Part shown: positions 6,099 to 6,148 of the stretch, in pieces
How the letters are laid out: every line of letters starts with the position of its first letter
Numbering within the stretch: position 1 is the first letter of the stretch
Source of the DNA: CAYQQJ01 sp964419935
GTDB lineage: Bacteria > Pseudomonadota > Gammaproteobacteria > Pseudomonadales > Cellvibrionaceae
Direction: 5' to 3'
DNA length: 6,148 bases
Assembly (NCBI GenBank): GCA_964419935.1
Contig: CAYQQJ010000062.1
Location: 1 to 6,148 of the forward strand
Notes under the pieces: model-generated
Seen by the model: only the letters and a program-made list of their open reading frames with translations
What the model was told of the DNA's origin: nothing
Databases searched by the model: none
Position numbers and translations under genes: made by a program

Positions 6099-6148
6099 GG
6101 AACCTCTGATTAAGTCCCTGCGGTCTCTGGCTTACAGGAATTTTTGCT
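6095..6148. mobile_element. Possible left end of an IS5-like insertion sequence (partial)
   Basis: The GH5 gene ends in the tetranucleotide CTAG (6095-6098), which contains its TAG stop, and is followed at once by GGAACCTCTGATTAAG. IS5-group elements insert at CTAG-like (YTAR) targets and duplicate four bases, and termini starting GGAACCTCTG look familiar for such elements. The other end and any transposase lie outside the window, so this rests only on terminus-like sequence and the target motif. The alternative is ordinary 3' flank; no terminator hairpin is visible in this stretch. Confidence 0.3.

Overview
The window reads as a beta-glucan degradation locus from a Gram-negative, probably marine, gammaproteobacterium of the polysaccharide-degrading type (Cellvibrionales or Alteromonadales-like). 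This is inferred from the two Sec/lipobox lipoprotein glycosidases, the ExoP-like GH3 architecture, the CBM6-GH5 fusion with a Ser/Pro/Gly linker, and the moderate GC content. No rRNA, tRNA or other taxonomic marker is present, so the assignment is soft.

Layout: (1) 1-115 is the 3' flank of the first gene; I see no gene and no convincing terminator there. (2) 116-2680, minus strand: a GH3 exo-acting beta-glucosidase/glucan glucohydrolase lipoprotein with an ExoP-type C-terminal domain. (3) 2681-3064: a 384-bp gap holding a sigma70-like promoter for the GH3 gene with a perfect 14-bp LacI-type palindrome inside it, two further perfect palindromes, and one long-spaced inverted repeat (GTCCGAAC/GTTCGGAC). 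(4) 3065-4219, minus strand: a membrane-embedded AraC-family regulator (about seven N-terminal membrane segments, C-terminal double HTH) that starts at TTG. (5) 4220-4499: the divergent intergenic region, carrying a second GTCCGAA/TTCGGAC inverted repeat placed between weak promoters for the regulator and for the GH5 gene. (6) 4500-6098, plus strand: a CBM6-GH5 endo-glycanase lipoprotein. (7) 6099-6148: a short tail that may be the end of an IS5-like insertion sequence abutting the GH5 stop codon.

Working model (inference): the lipoprotein CBM6-GH5 enzyme binds and cuts a beta-glucan-type polysaccharide internally, and the lipoprotein GH3 enzyme removes glucose from the oligosaccharides. The membrane AraC-type protein senses a cell-envelope or periplasmic signal and acts at two related inverted repeats that flank its own gene, one near each glycosidase gene. 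The GH3 gene has an additional LacI-type operator, for which no LacI repressor is encoded here, so it may belong to a second, unlinked regulon. The most unusual material is regulatory: the matched pair of inverted repeats and the operator built into the GH3 promoter.
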